From positions 62,001-126,000 of the forward strand of contig JAGQDJ010000059.1 in the NCBI GenBank assembly GCA_022885665.1: a stretch of DNA of 64,000 nt, read 5' to 3'. Position 1 is the stretch's first letter. Each line of letters begins with the position of its first letter. A program made the position numbers and the translations under genes. This DNA comes from Triops longicaudatus (taxonomy: Eukaryota; Arthropoda; Branchiopoda; Notostraca; Triopsidae). The notes beneath the pieces were generated by a model. That model made no database searches and was not told where the DNA came from. It saw only the letters and a program-made list of their open reading frames with translations. This document shows, piece after piece, positions 1 to 21,200 of this stretch.

Positions 1-7819
<7,819 letters not shown>

Positions 7820-7998
7820 CAGGGCCAGATTAACCATGGCGCAAGTGCGCCGGGCCCACAGGCTTCAGGGGCCCACCAAACCATGCGTGCAAATAAATTT
7901 AATGCCTATTTTTATGAGTGAGTGAGCGTGTGTGTGTGTCCCCGCTAACTGCTGTATCGGTATACAATATGTAAGGGGGCGGTTCGCTATACAATATA

Positions 7999-8054
7999 GG
8001 TTAGTTAAGTCAGGCAAGGTTAGGCCCTAACCTTACCTGACTTAACTAACCTAA
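7999..8054. repeat. Near-perfect inverted repeat inside the hAT element
   Basis: The left arm begins TAGGTTAGTTAAGTCAGG and the right arm is its inverse, ending CCTGACTTAACTAACCTA, with one mismatch over about 28 bp and almost no loop. The arms are made of the same TTAGG/TTAAG words as the telomere-like tracts elsewhere in the window. Confidence 0.85.
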
Positions 8055-8713
8055 TGTAATCTGACATAACTGACTTAGCTTTTGCATTGACTTTTCCACG
8101 AATTGCATAGACGCGCCGGGATTAAATACGTTAAAAAGAAATTAGGTTAGTTTCAGTTTTCTGAGACGGGAAAATTAGAAATCGATGGCGGGTTTATAAC
8201 GGTAAAGTACAAATTAAACTTATCGAAATTAACGCAATTAAACCTGAGTTACTATACCTAACCTATCATAAAGTAAATTATTGCATGCAAGTCATTTAAC
8301 ACACGCTTTGAAAAATATACATGTTTGGTTTCGGAGTTTGTCACTAGACTTCGCGAGAAAAATGGAAAGCCTGTGATTACATCAAAACGTTGAATAAATC
8401 TAAAAATCGTGCTGACAGTAAAGTTGTGCACATTTAATGAAATTAGCACGCAACCAGAATTTTTCTGAAAATGTTTCTCATTAAATTCAAACTTTGGCGC
8501 AAAATTTTCGTCCTCCATAAATTAGCGAAAATTTTAACAATTGTGATGCATAGCACCAAACTTACTAAGTGTCGCATAATCAAGGCATTGTCAAGAATCG
8601 GTTCAATTGATCTTTATACTTATTGTTTGCATTTAGTTCATGTGACCTGCGTCTAATAAAGTTTGAGTAAAAAACGCTTTAGATGGTGGAATGCAAAAAG
8701 TCTATTCTACTAC

Positions 8714-8869
8714 CAGGGCCGGATTATAATAGAGGCTAAGTAGGCTGCAGCCTAGGGGCCCGTGGTGTGGCGGGGCCCGTCAAAAAAGTGCTCTTTATCA
8801 GCAACACACATTCATTAATGGCCGCGGATATGTCAGCCTAGGGGCCCGTAAAGACTTAATCCGGCCCTG
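8714..8869. mobile_element. hAT MITE nested inside the outer element (156 bp)
   Basis: It begins CAGGGCCGGATTA and ends TTAATCCGGCCCTG, with inner GCCTAGGGGCCCGT motifs in both halves. The flanking 8-mers are TCTACTAC (8706-8713) and TCCACTAC (8870-8877), one mismatch, again an 8-bp target-site duplication. It is far too short to encode a transposase and would have been moved in trans. Confidence 0.88.
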
Positions 8870-9436
8870 TCCACTACCAACTTGAAAAGCTTACACAACA
8901 TTTTTAATATTTAAGTTTTCTTCAATCGCTTCAATTTTTGTATATAAAAAATAGGTGTAGTTATGGTACGAAAGCGTATTAATAAAGTTAATTACAATCA
9001 CACACACGTAGGGCATGTCGACAATTCCCCAAACCCTGGTAATGAAGAGGAAGCCGTTGAACGTATAAAACAGTAAACATAAAATTGCACATGGTTACCA
9101 GTTGGAGTCTCATTTCAGCCTTTCTAATATCAGGAACTAGCTTAAAGCCAATTTTTTTTTTTTAGAAATTTAGCTTTCAGCGAATTTTCCTAAACTATGC
9201 TTCGAAGGATAAATGGATTTAGATCGGGTTTCCATTGCCATCTTTGTACAAGTCAGCGTTGATGGAGTAAAGGTTCGGGGCTTCGTTGCATTGAATATTG
9301 TACCACCCGTCGCAAACTCGGTAGTTGTGGTAGAAAACGACTACGTGTCCTCCAGTTTTGAGTCAAATTTAAAAGTACGGAAGGGGCCTATTAATATAAC
9401 TTGCGCCAGGGCCCACAAAAGGTTAATCCGGCTCTG

Positions 9437-12261
9437 TGCATATGGATAATTTTGATTTTATAAAATCAAAAATGGCTGAAATTTCGTGAACTTACATTCA
9501 TTTACCAATCTCTGTATTAGAAAAGTAAGTACAAACAGTATCCCAAGTCGAATAATGTAGTTAGTGCAAACTTGTGATATCGTTGAGCCGTTTAGCTGCG
9601 TGTAGTGGGCCAATTTTATTCGGGGCAAATACTTAATTCGGATTGTGAATTAGGAGAAAATACAATAGAGCACAAATGTAATAACTATAGGAATAAAAAA
9701 TTAATAATATCCCAGAAAAAATGGAAATTTCGATCGAAAGTAAGAAACGTAATGAAGCACGTAAACGACATATTTATCCTGCAACATATGCCAAACAGAA
9801 AGAAAACTAGCCCAAGTCGTGGCTAGATGGCGTATCGACGTACCTCAAACTTTAATTAATTTAAAGTTAATTTCACTCTCTTTGGAATTGATCCTGGAAA
9901 TGGCGTGATAAGTTTCAGGATGCCTTTACAAAAACCGTGAATCGGATTCTGATTATTTTAACTACCATATCTCGTCGAATTACTTTCAACACGTTTTTGA
10001 TAATTTTTCCAGAGATTTTCGACAACAGAATGGAGGAGCTAAAAGGTTTAAAACTTCGACGTTTTTCAAAAATCTTCAATATAGCTCTCCGGGTTGGAAA
10101 GAGCTTTTGATTTATTTTTTTTTTTTTGTTTAACTACCTATGGACTGGCAATACAAAAACATTATTTTTCCCTTTCTAACCGAAATTTCAGAATTTTTCA
10201 AATTGCTGCGAATTGGCCAACAGGTTTTTCGAGGTTTTTAAAATGCCAATACACGACGAATACGTGTACGTTACAAGTTACACTACAAGCTAAGTTACAC
10301 GTTGCTATAAGTACGTTTACTGCCCAAAAGTTTTTGGGAAATATCAACAGTTTTTGGTAGAGAGACACGACAAACTTCCATGTAATTTACCCCTAAAGAA
10401 ATGCAGTGGTCTTTAAGGAAAGGCCTACATCCAAAAGCCAGTTCTTTTAAGTCAAGTGGGCTGTTAGGTTTAACTATTGCAAAAGTAAGCCATAACCGCT
10501 GAAAATTTTTGAAGTTTCCAAGCGTACAATTGACAATAATATACAGTACTGGGCATGAAACTCACACTGTTGCCTTGCTATGCGAGTTTGACTTTCCCCG
10601 AGTTGAACTATCTTATTTAATTTTATTTTATTTTTCCTTGGTAGAAGCTTTAAGTGCTTTACTCGGTTGTACATTATTCATACCTACTACAGTAGTACAT
10701 TATAAAGTACTGCAATTACCGCATTACCACGCGCATTTGGAAGTATCGTGCGGTACCAGTAAAATAGGAAAAGCTAGCTTTCGAGCGAGCTTCATAGCGA
10801 GCTTCATAGCGAGCTTCATAGCGAGCTTCAATAGAATAACGTCTCAGGTTTTATTATAACAACTATGGCAGGAAAATCACAACTTATCCGTACCTGCAGT
10901 ACGCACCACTGAAAGAGTTGGCAGGCGTTGGTACCTTGAAGCTGCCTTTGATAGAAATAGCGCTCGGCTGGCTCGTGGAGGAAAGTAAAGACTTTTTGCA
11001 ATCGTGGCATATATCCTACATGTCTGTGGAAATTCATTGACGTATCAAATTTAAAAAAAAAATCCACAAAAATTAAAAAGGATAATTTCTACGAGCCACA
11101 CGAAATAAAAGCGGTGATAAGAATCCACGTGTTTCTCTTTTTAACACTTTGTATTACACCAAAGGCAAATAAAAACAAGGTTTTCGGGTAAGGGGACAGG
11201 TACCAAACAATACAATAAATCTTTTCTGTACAAACTGGGATAATACGATTTTTCTTCTGAAGCTGCCATGTGCCAAAATCCAAGTATTTTTGTTCACACA
11301 TGCATGAGGCAGCTATAAATGTATATACACAAAAGCACCCTTGCTTCCTCCTTTAACTCACCTTTACTATGAGTATGATACTAAGACGCAAGAAGAAATT
11401 GAAATATGTACATGAAATGAGAGAAAAAGGACAAGTCTTCCATGCCCTCGCTTTACGCGGACTTTCACCTACCTATTGCGTTACCTCCTGTACACAAACC
11501 TCTCGACAGACCGGTAACCGCGTCCTGCCAAAACCTTGCCCATACATTGCCCATAAAAACTTGGTACGCGTACATGTAACTCTGCAAGGACACTGCGGAG
11601 TGTACCACTTTTGAATAGTCGCTTTCTAGTTCTGTTTCCTTTTTGAGTTCTTTTCTACGGAGATACACAAGGAATGTCACACAAGTTGGATATATCGTGG
11701 GAAATTGATGTCTGCTTGATTAATTTGTCCGAGATGCCTGTCCTAAAATGATGAGGGTGGTTTTTCTTGGGACTAGATGATCTTAAGTGTCGCAAGTCGC
11801 AAGAAGGATGTGGGGTGCATAACTAACATAGGGTATTAAGAGAATATTCGGTAGATTGCCGTCACGAATAATGTAGAAATGAATGTACGACCACACAAGA
11901 TAGGAAGTTGACTAGAGATTTTCTTTTTCTGTGTGTCCAAAGAATGAATGAATGATAGAAAATGACGGGTGCAATCTGAAGTGTGACACGATACCCATAC
12001 GAACTGATGAGTTTTTTTTTGGTCTCTATGAGGAATGACAGTAGCCTCTCGCCCTATTTTCTTCACTTTCTTCCTTCTTTCTCGTTCACGGGAGTCTTTT
12101 TGGGTTAATAAGGGCTCACACATGTGTGGTAGTGCTCTCGGAGCGCTGTAGTTGAAATCTTGGCATTAACAGCTTTCCCGCTCTCGCTTAATAAGTATCG
12201 CTCGGGTGCTTTTCGTGTTCCTTGGAACGGCGCTCTCATGTTGCTGCAGTAATGGACGTTT
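9437..12261. other. Non-coding interval downstream of RASGEF1
   Basis: Between the hAT element and the end of the RASGEF1 coding region. It should include the 3' UTR next to 12262. It contains a 12-bp tandem repeat at 10785 and otherwise no recognisable feature. Confidence 0.6.
10785..10830. repeat. 12-bp tandem repeat, nearly 4 copies
   Basis: The unit GCGAGCTTCATA is repeated three times perfectly with a fourth partial copy of ten bases. Confidence 0.95.
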
Positions 12262-12283
12262 CTACGCGTTCATTACAGAAGCT
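12262..12283 (-). CDS. RASGEF1B: Probable last RASGEF1 coding exon (C-terminal K-ASVMNA)
   Basis: A 65-nt candidate intron (12348-12284) has a CTAAT branch-point-like sequence and a strong acceptor GGTTTTTTCGTGCAG. Splicing completes a Lys codon and adds ASVMNA before TAG, so the protein ends KSLKASVMNA, similar in length to the vertebrate ending KSLRSSLLGRV. The alternative is intron retention, ending at KSLK. I saw no canonical AATAAA close downstream on this strand, so the 3' UTR end is not defined. Confidence 0.65.
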
Positions 12284-15200
12284 CTGCACGAAAAAACCAA
12301 AGAGATAATTAGGGTAATGGAATGACTTAAGGTTGCAAACGCATTTACTTGAGAGACTTGTACCGCTCCTTCTCGCTGTTGTTATCAGGCGGTTCGCACT
12401 CGAATGACGCAATTGCCATGCCTGTGGAAATGGAAAAAAATTAGTATCAAAGAAATTTTAAGACCGAAAACAAATTTATGCACTGCTTTTCAAAGATATT
12501 TTCAGATCTTTCAATTGCTTTGTGCTCGAAAATGTTTCCTAAAGAGTATGGATTCACAGCCTCGAAAAATTCCCTTAAACATCACGACGGGGTTTGAAAG
12601 GTACATTTTTTGTTTTTAAATAATTCCTGGAATTACAAAATATTCTAGCCTGAGATTTTTAAAAAATACCTAAGAATAAAAAATATTTTGTGATTTTCAG
12701 GCATTATTTGTCAGTCAAGAAGTCCGTAGAAAAGCTGAGTGCGTTTACAACCTATTTCTGCAAGATTTTAAAGTCTTGTTTCGTACGCCACGAAATTCTT
12801 AAAACACTTAAAAAAGTTCTTTACGTGACTCAAAAACTTTGAGGATTAAAACGCCTTCTTTGAAGGTTTACGTCCAAAAGCTTTCAATGCCAAGTTGGAA
12901 GACTCCGAAGCCATTTGAAGGATTTTATCGGAAATTTTCGTAGACTTCTGAAAAGTTTCGAAAGTTCTGAACACAATGGAGGGCAGATTATTTTTTAATC
13001 CGAAAACTTCCGGCAGATATTGAAAAGAGGCGAGTTTAAAGAAGTTTCGGAAGTAGTTCTGTTGAACGCACTAAAAAACACGGAAATTCTTGCTTTAAAA
13101 AATTCTCCAATCAGCGACATTCTCTTCTCTTATTTTAGAATTTTCATATACTGTATCCTTTTGAGATTAAATGGGCTTAATATATCGCAGATTAAGCTTA
13201 AGATGTTTTTATTTCCTATTTTCCAACTATTTCCAGTGAAAATCTTCAAAGCCTGAACAAAAAATAATATTATTATGGGAAAAATGAACCGAAAAAATGC
13301 TCATGCAAATAAAATACACGATTTCTTCGTAAAATAGCAAAAGCCATAATCGCTTTTCCTTATACCTATTGGCTTTTTAATGCCCTATTAAATAAGGTTT
13401 ACTTTAATATTTTCTTACTATTTTCGCTTAAGATGGTGCCAGTTTGTAAGTAATGAATCACTTTGGGTTGTTTTTCGAACGGACACGTGACTTGCTTCCA
13501 CGCCATGAATTCCGTCACTTGCTTCGCGAGCTGCCAAAACTTTTCAAAGTTGATGTGCCCATTGGGTAACCTAAAACCACAATTCTCAGTTAGTCAAACT
13601 CTTTCTTTCCCCACGACCTTTTTTTTATTCTTCTATATTTCATAATTCATATTTGGTGTCCATTTTTTCTTTGATTCTATTTTTATCGATTTCAGAGAGT
13701 TTACTTCTACTGGAACCAATATCTATTTCTAATATCAATTTTTGATTGATTTACAATCTTCAACTACTATTTTTCTTTTTCAGTATTTGCCCTTTCATTC
13801 TAATCTGAATTGTAAGTACAAAACCAAAGATAAGAATAGTAAAAACTCAAAAACGTCTGGCAAGATGTCAACTTTTTGTCGTAACAGAAACGGCAGAAGC
13901 TGGTGAGTTACCTATTGGCGCAGCCTTCATTAAGGAAGTAAAGGTCTTTAACAAGAAGGGAGAAAAAGGGAATGACAATTCGCTGGCGGTCGTCTTTGGC
14001 GCTGGCAGACCGCCACATGGCTGCTTTTAATGTCGAACGATAACTGCTAAAGTTGGACGACGGATCCATTTGGTGCTCCAGAATCGAGAACTTGGCCGAC
14101 TGAACTTTACTCCACTGCAGAACATTTCCGGTAGACGTCCGGAGATCCATTTTTGAAAGGAACGAAATAAAAAATAAATAATAATACATGTAATACTTTT
14201 TCGAGGATTTTGTTTCAGAATAGAAGCCAATTACCGTTTTCTTGAGCCGCGATACGGGCGACATGTTTAATCCCGCAATAATGGCCATTAACGAGTTGAA
14301 GTTGCCTATGTTGAAGCATTCTCGTGCGACTTCAATCCAGTACTCGATCGTCTTCACCCGCAATTTCTTCTTGGTTTGCTACACGGTGCCCCAAAGAGAG
14401 AAAAAATGGTTACGGAATCGAAAGACATGACGTAAAAAAGGGTAAAAAAGGGATGATAAAGGGTAAGAAGAGAAAGGAAATAAAAAGCAGCGTTTTCTAA
14501 TACCGATACGACTTGAGTGGCGACGAAATAGCTGAGTCGATTGAACCACTGGATGTAAGATTCCAAGTTGCGGGTCTTTTTCATGTCTTTGAACGACGTT
14601 TCCACGTTGGGATTCTCCTTGGCAAACGCTTGGACGAACTCTTCAGGACCAATGAAAGACAGCCGCTCAAGTTCGATATGAGTTAATTGCTGCGATAAAA
14701 CGCTCGCACTGGGACACACTTCCGTTACGTCAGACTGTTCAAAACGAGCAAAGAAATTTAAAAATACCCTTTTAGAAGCAGAAGAATTCTCTAAGAAAAT
14801 CCGCATTATTTTCGAGAAAGCCTTAAGGCTTCAAAATTCATGAGCAATTGTTTAAAAAACGACAAACAAAGCCAAATTCATACAAGCGTCAGGAAACGCG
14901 TAAGAGGAGGACATTTTAGAATATGAACACCTTTCCGATAGTCAAATGCAAAGTAAACAAACAACGAGAAAGATAAAGAGAAGAAAATAACCCAGCTAAA
15001 GAAGAAATATGACCTCTAAAAAAGAAAGGAGAAAAGAGTCTGTATTGAGTTATTTCTTTTTACCACGGCTAAAGTATCGATTAAGACGACGGACGCTTCG
15101 GTGTTAATCTTCTGGAGGAATTCTTCGTATTTCTCGAGCGCTGTGAGTCGGTGCAGGAGATTATGCAGCATTTGCGAGACGTCGCGGCGTAAGGAAGGGT

Positions 15201-18200
15201 CCAAAGCGACACAACGCTGAGTTAATTGCCTCACATGAGCCATCACGCGTTCATCCCGAAAATCATAAGGGAACGTTTCCATCCATTCCGATAGTAGTTG
15301 CACCAAATGAGGGCAGAATCGACCCAATTTATCCTATGACAACACACATAAGCACCATGTACAACACCAACATCACTCACGAGAAAATGTCCTTTCCAAT
15401 GAAAACTAATCAACAGATAAATTATAAATAAATAAATACACAAGAATAACAAAAAAAAATAAATTCAACTAGAAAAAAAAAACATCATCAATAACAAAAA
15501 CATAATTTATCTACCATTAATCTTCATACTATTTTAGTGGAACTTTAAAATAAACGTTTGGACATTTAATTTGTTTACTGAAAGAAAGGAAAATATTTAA
15601 ACGTATATATTTACTAATGAATTAGACATCCTTTAAAAGAATATTACTTTGGACAGGTGTTTATCGGCGAGATTTTGTTGCGCCATACAAAGCCGGACGA
15701 CTTCGGCCAGTAGGGCGTGGGGTTTGACGAAGAGGCGGGACGAAAGGAGGAAGGCAAAGACATATGTTCGATCGGGATAGTACTCGGCCGTGGGAACCAA
15801 GTGTTGTACCAGCGCTTCCAAAGGTCCCGATACTAAATTCGCATCTTGGTACACCAAAGACTAAAACAGACACAAAAAATAAATAATAATAAATAAAAAA
15901 ATAATAAAAAACACCCATGAAATAAATAAAATATTTAAAAAAATAGACTAAAAATACAAACAAGAAAAATAAGAGAACATTTCGTTTCGTGACTCGTCAC
16001 TCAGTAAATTTTCAGTGTTTTGGAGGAAATAAACCTACAAAATAAATAATAAAGTGAGGTAAAAATTACCACCAAAGTAAGAAACCTTCTTAACAAAGAA
16101 ACAAGGAGCACTAAACTTTAAGCTCTTAACATCCCACTCAATATTCACAAATAACGAAGACAAACGACGCCCAATGTCCTCCACGTGCACATAACTACCA
16201 CTAAAAAAACTTCTCCCCACCCGTAACAAGGCAAGACAAAGCAAGAAAACGTGACCAAGAAGTTTTTCGACACTCAACAATACTTTTCCCCACTCCTTCT
16301 TTCTGAAGTAATAAAGAAATGGTTAAAGGTCCATTAATTCATAAACTTTGGCGCAAAAACTTCTGACGACACAAAATTTATGAGTAACAACTCGATATTA
16401 CAAAAGAAGTTTTGTTTGCCCCAAGAGAAATATTTAGCCGTAAATGATTGATTCAAGAATTCGGTAACACAACACTTAACATCTTTCACTGAAACTTTCC
16501 CTTTATACGTTCTCACGAAAGATTCATTCATGTTTTACGTTCATTCTTACGACTTCGAACGACAAAAAATGTTCTTAACATTACTCCAGAGGACTGAACT
16601 CGAAATCTGGCCGAGATAGAACGAAACGGAAATGCAGGCCACATTTACGTGTCCCATGCTGTTATAAGCCCAAACTTGTCCTTCTCCTTACTTTTTTCCT
16701 GTCGCAAAAATGAAGAATAAATTCTCTGGGTAGAGGGATTTCTAGTACAGTTACTCGGATTGAGGATTGGACATTGAACAAGAACGAAAAAAATTGTCCA
16801 AGACGAAATTTTACAACCTCTTTCTAAGCTTCAAGGAGATTTCTTTCCTTCCTAGATCGAAAACGCGAAAGCCGTGCCAAGTTTTTCTGTTTTTTAGAAA
16901 ACAGAAAAAATGATTTTTTTTAAATGTATTCAAACTTAGTCAAGGGAAAAGAACTCGTCGAAGGAAATATGCACTGATCAACGAAAGCAAAAAGGAATTT
17001 CGTCGCATTTCCTCGAGAAGCAGAACGGATTTGAATTGTCTTTTCACAGAAATAAGATTCGCCACAATTTTAAATATTTTTTTTCCCTCGTTATGATCCA
17101 CCGAAACGCTAACTTTTTCTCGACTCGAGTTGAGCGGAAGAGCTTTCAGGCTTAATTCATGCGCTTTTCAAGTTTTGCGACGCAATTTTCTAGAAGTATA
17201 CTGCAGTAAAGTGAGTACTGCAGATGTAAACCTCGTTTTTTCAGGAGATTTACATCTGAAAATTGGTACAAATTGCATGAAGCCCAAAAATGCGATTTTT
17301 GAGGATTTCCACGGTTTTCCTACGATAGCGACAAATTGTAGTAGACTCTTCTTTGAACTGAAAGAAAATCAGAGAAATGCAACAACTCAACGTCGTTTCA
17401 TGTTTTTCTGTGATCTGCAATGTCAGGTTTGGAAAATTTAGAAGCATTTAGAATTTTGATTATAAAGTTCAATTTGCCAGAAAGAGTTACACTCGAAAAC
17501 TTGCTGCACAATTACAAAAAGTGAAGGAAAGAATGACTCTGCATCGTTTTTACTTAAAGTAATGCCCCCCGATTTATCTTTCAATGTTAACAGTATAAGA
17601 GAAAACCGAGATTTCACGATCGTTTCTTATGCTTTCCAAGACATTCAACACAATTCAAGAATGCTAGAAAAATTCAAGAAGTACAGAAAGACTATTCTGA
17701 GCGTAAAGTTCAATTTGTTAGAAAGAGTTACGCTTGACAACTGACACAAAGAACTGGGCAGAACCGGCAAAAGGGTCATTCATTTGCATTTTAAGCAGAT
17801 TTTAAGACCTTCGAATCAATTCAAGAATGCAATTCACGATTATTAAAACAAAGATCTATGGAAGAAATATGGCAGAATCCTTGCTTCTCGACAATCTTCA
17901 GTCTCTTCTTTCTATTTAATTGACCTTTGTGCGACTCTCCAAGAATTTTTACTTCATAAAGAATCGCAAAATCAAAATTAACCGTAGTTTACGGTCCAAC
18001 GGACCAAAAATAAAATTTTCTAGGAAAGGGGAAATAATTCAGAAATGAAACTTACATTGTCCGGTTCCGATCCCGAATCTTCAACTGTTTCTAAGCTACT
18101 GCTATTGGACCCGTACACGCCCACTCCGTTGAATCCATTGACAGGATTTTTGTTCGACTTCGGTGTTTGCGGCAGCGACTAAAAAAGAAAACAACAAAAT

Positions 18201-21200
18201 GGAAGAAACTGATCAAAACTGTGTCTACAGTTCCGGAAAATCGTAAATATTTCTTTCTCCTGCCTACTCGTTTTAACGCATTTTCGTTTCCTGCCCTTGA
18301 CAACCCAAACTGCCCGTCGTTAAAGTTTTATATCGCCCATTTTTGCCGCACGATGGCAGCGCCATAAATCAGAATATTGCTAGCTTCGAAGTATAAATCA
18401 AGCTTAAGCCTTTGACATTACGTCCATTGTCTTCTCTCTCTAACACTCCTCGTCTATTTTTCTCTGTTTCGCGATATCTTTCTACGCAACCGAAAAAAAC
18501 TTATTTCCCAACAGAAAGTTTTCTTTCCGGAGGAAATTTTTTCTCTTACTAAAACGGAAAATATTTCTGTTTTGATTGCCAGGTTTCTTTCACCTAGGTA
18601 AGTGCGGGAGCGTTAAACCAACGCGTTCGGGAGCCGAACCAGATTCATTTCCTTTCTCTTTCCACGCACAGTGTGTATCTGCGTCATAAACAACACAAAA
18701 AATAACCATAAAAAGTACACCACCGAACGGTAGTGAAAGGAAAAGAAAAGAAAAGCAGTCAAGAATTTCTGAAGCAAATTTATGACATTAGTATTGATCC
18801 CCGAAAGGTTGCGCTCTTAGCGGGGATGGAAAGATCTGCGAAAATAAGAACCAAAAAATAAAAAATAGGGAAGACAAAAAAAGAAATCTTCCCAAGATGA
18901 CGCACCTTGTCAAATGCGGAAGGCTTCCGCTGACATTTCGCTTTTCAACCAACTTTCCAAAGTTGTCTGCACAGTTCACAAACAAAGATATTTGAGTTTA
19001 ACAATTCTTTAATTTAAAGTTACACAAGTTTTATTTTCTAAAACGCACGAAACGCTCACAAAGTTTTTTCATGAAAGAATTTCAGCGGAAAGAAAGCTTC
19101 TAAGAAGACCAAATAAGAGTTAATGCTTTAATTGCAGTGCTTCTCAATAGTTTTCGTCCGTTACATAAAAATAGTCGAAGAAAAGTCATTGTTATCCAAC
19201 GTAATATCAATTTCGACTATAATTGGGCCGAACTTGCTCACAGAAATAGTCTTCAATAGCTTTTCATTCCGATTTTCTCTGTGAACGGCTTGGTTACCCA
19301 AATCTGGAAGAGTTCTGATCAACATAGGGGATACGTCCACTATTCTGAATACTAATTCGAGGCTAGGTTAGCTTAACTTAAGTTAGGTTTGTCGAGTTCA
19401 AGGTTAAGCTGGGTATACTGTGGTGGTTTAGCCTTTTTAAACTTTAGTTTAACTTAAGTTGAGTTAGGTTTGTCACACCAAAGTTAGGTTTCTCTAATTT
19501 AAGGTTAGGTTAGGAAAACTAAGTTAGTTTAGCCTTGTTCAAGGTTAGGAAAGGTAGAATACAGCTCATATTAAGGCTGTTTAGCTTAAAATAAGTTATG
19601 TTTGTAACAATTGAAGTAAGTTTGGATAAAATAAGTTAATTGTTTAAGTTTCACTTAAATAAGTTCATTGTTTAAGGTTCACTTAAATTAAGCTAAATTT
19701 GTAACTGCTGTAACAGCTGGAAAAATGCCGTTTGAACACGTGGTTATCTGTAAAGCCATCAACCAGAGCCATCTAGCGGTACAACAGTTCCCAACGTTGA
19801 AAACAGTAGTTATGTGAATGTAAGTTTCCATTTTCTAGACTAACATATGCGATGAGCTTTCCATTGACGAGACGGAGTTACAATACATGTTACCTATGAA
19901 AACGCACGAACAGCTTAAAAAGGAGTGACGAAATTTCCTGGTCAAGGAGCACTTCTAAAGAGAAAATGTGCGCAAATGCTGCCAAAGAAAATACCATAAC
20001 GCCATCTAATGGACAAATTTGTAATCCACTATTTTCGCTAGCTCACGGTAACTTGCTTGCGTTTCCACTACCGTCTGAACGCAAGTTAGCGTGCGAAAAC
20101 AATTCAAGATCGCGCACTCAATTGTTTCCAGTGTCAAAACTCAAGTTCTAGCCGAGTTAAGGACCGAGTTGGCCAACACAATTTCTAATTTAACATTTTT
20201 ATGAAGTATTGCCAACTGGAACGTGCGTTAGCTTTTCGAGAGATCTGAAAACTCCGTTGTCGTGCTAGTAGTGGAAACACAGCAGAAATAAACTCTCTTA
20301 ATAACTGTTGTTTCAGTGCCAGTGACCTGATTTGATTGATAGTCGAGTCATGTTGCAAGACTGCTCAATGGCTTTGCCTCCGTTTTCCAGCGAACATTCG
20401 CGGCAAGATAACACGGAAAGTCACTCAAAAGAGAGTGGGGGGAATGAGGGTGAAGCATTCCATCATATTCCGAAAGAATTTTAAAGCTTAAGCAGATTTT
20501 TTGTTTCCAAGGACCTTTAAAGCTTGACTTACGACTGCACTGTAAAGTACTCTGTTCCGTTTCATGGAGAATCTTGTGTCATCTTAATTGTTACGCAAAT
20601 GAGCAAAGTGATGCAATTACTGAAACGGATGGATCGGGTAAAGGAGGGAAAAGGGAATATAACAGCGCTGAAATGGAAACCGGCAACAGAAATCTAACAA
20701 GGAAAAAAAAGGAAAAAAAAAGCTGAGCACTTAGAGAAAAAGGACTTAAAATTACGCGTCTCCGATGTCACAATGAAAAGCTTTACATAACGAACTTTTC
20801 CTCAGTTCACTAATGAGACAACAAATGTTTTCTTTTCAAGACATCTTCAAGAGTTTATAAGCTCTTTTGATTCCTACTTTGAACCCAAGTTCAATTCCAC
20901 GAGCTTCGTTTCATTGCTTTCAATTTCTAACTTTTCATTTACGGTCCTCATGGCTGTTGATTTACTGTCTTAACGCCATTTTGAGGAAACGACGGAAACT
21001 TTTCACTGTTCCCAGTTTTCTTCGTTTCTTTGCCACTGAGTTAAAATTGATTCTAACACTAATATATCTCGTTTTCGTAAATATTGTATTCATTGTTAAA
21101 ATCATGTCACATTGTTCGTATTTTACGTTTTTTACATTTAAAATCTGCAAAGCTTTTGACTTGAGACAGTCTGTAAAATTTCTTCAAATACGTGTAAATA

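Larger units (their letters stand above)
7820..9436. mobile_element. Non-autonomous hAT-like element (outer, 1.6 kb)
   Basis: The left end reads CAGGGCCAGATTAACC and the right end is the inverse of CAGAGCCGGATTAACC. Both ends continue with a GGGCCCAC-type inner motif. The flanking 8-mers TGCGTATG (7812-7819) and TGCATATG (9437-9444) differ at one base, fitting the 8-bp target-site duplication typical of hAT transposons. No transposase fragment was recognised inside. It contains a second, younger hAT MITE and an inverted repeat. Confidence 0.8.
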
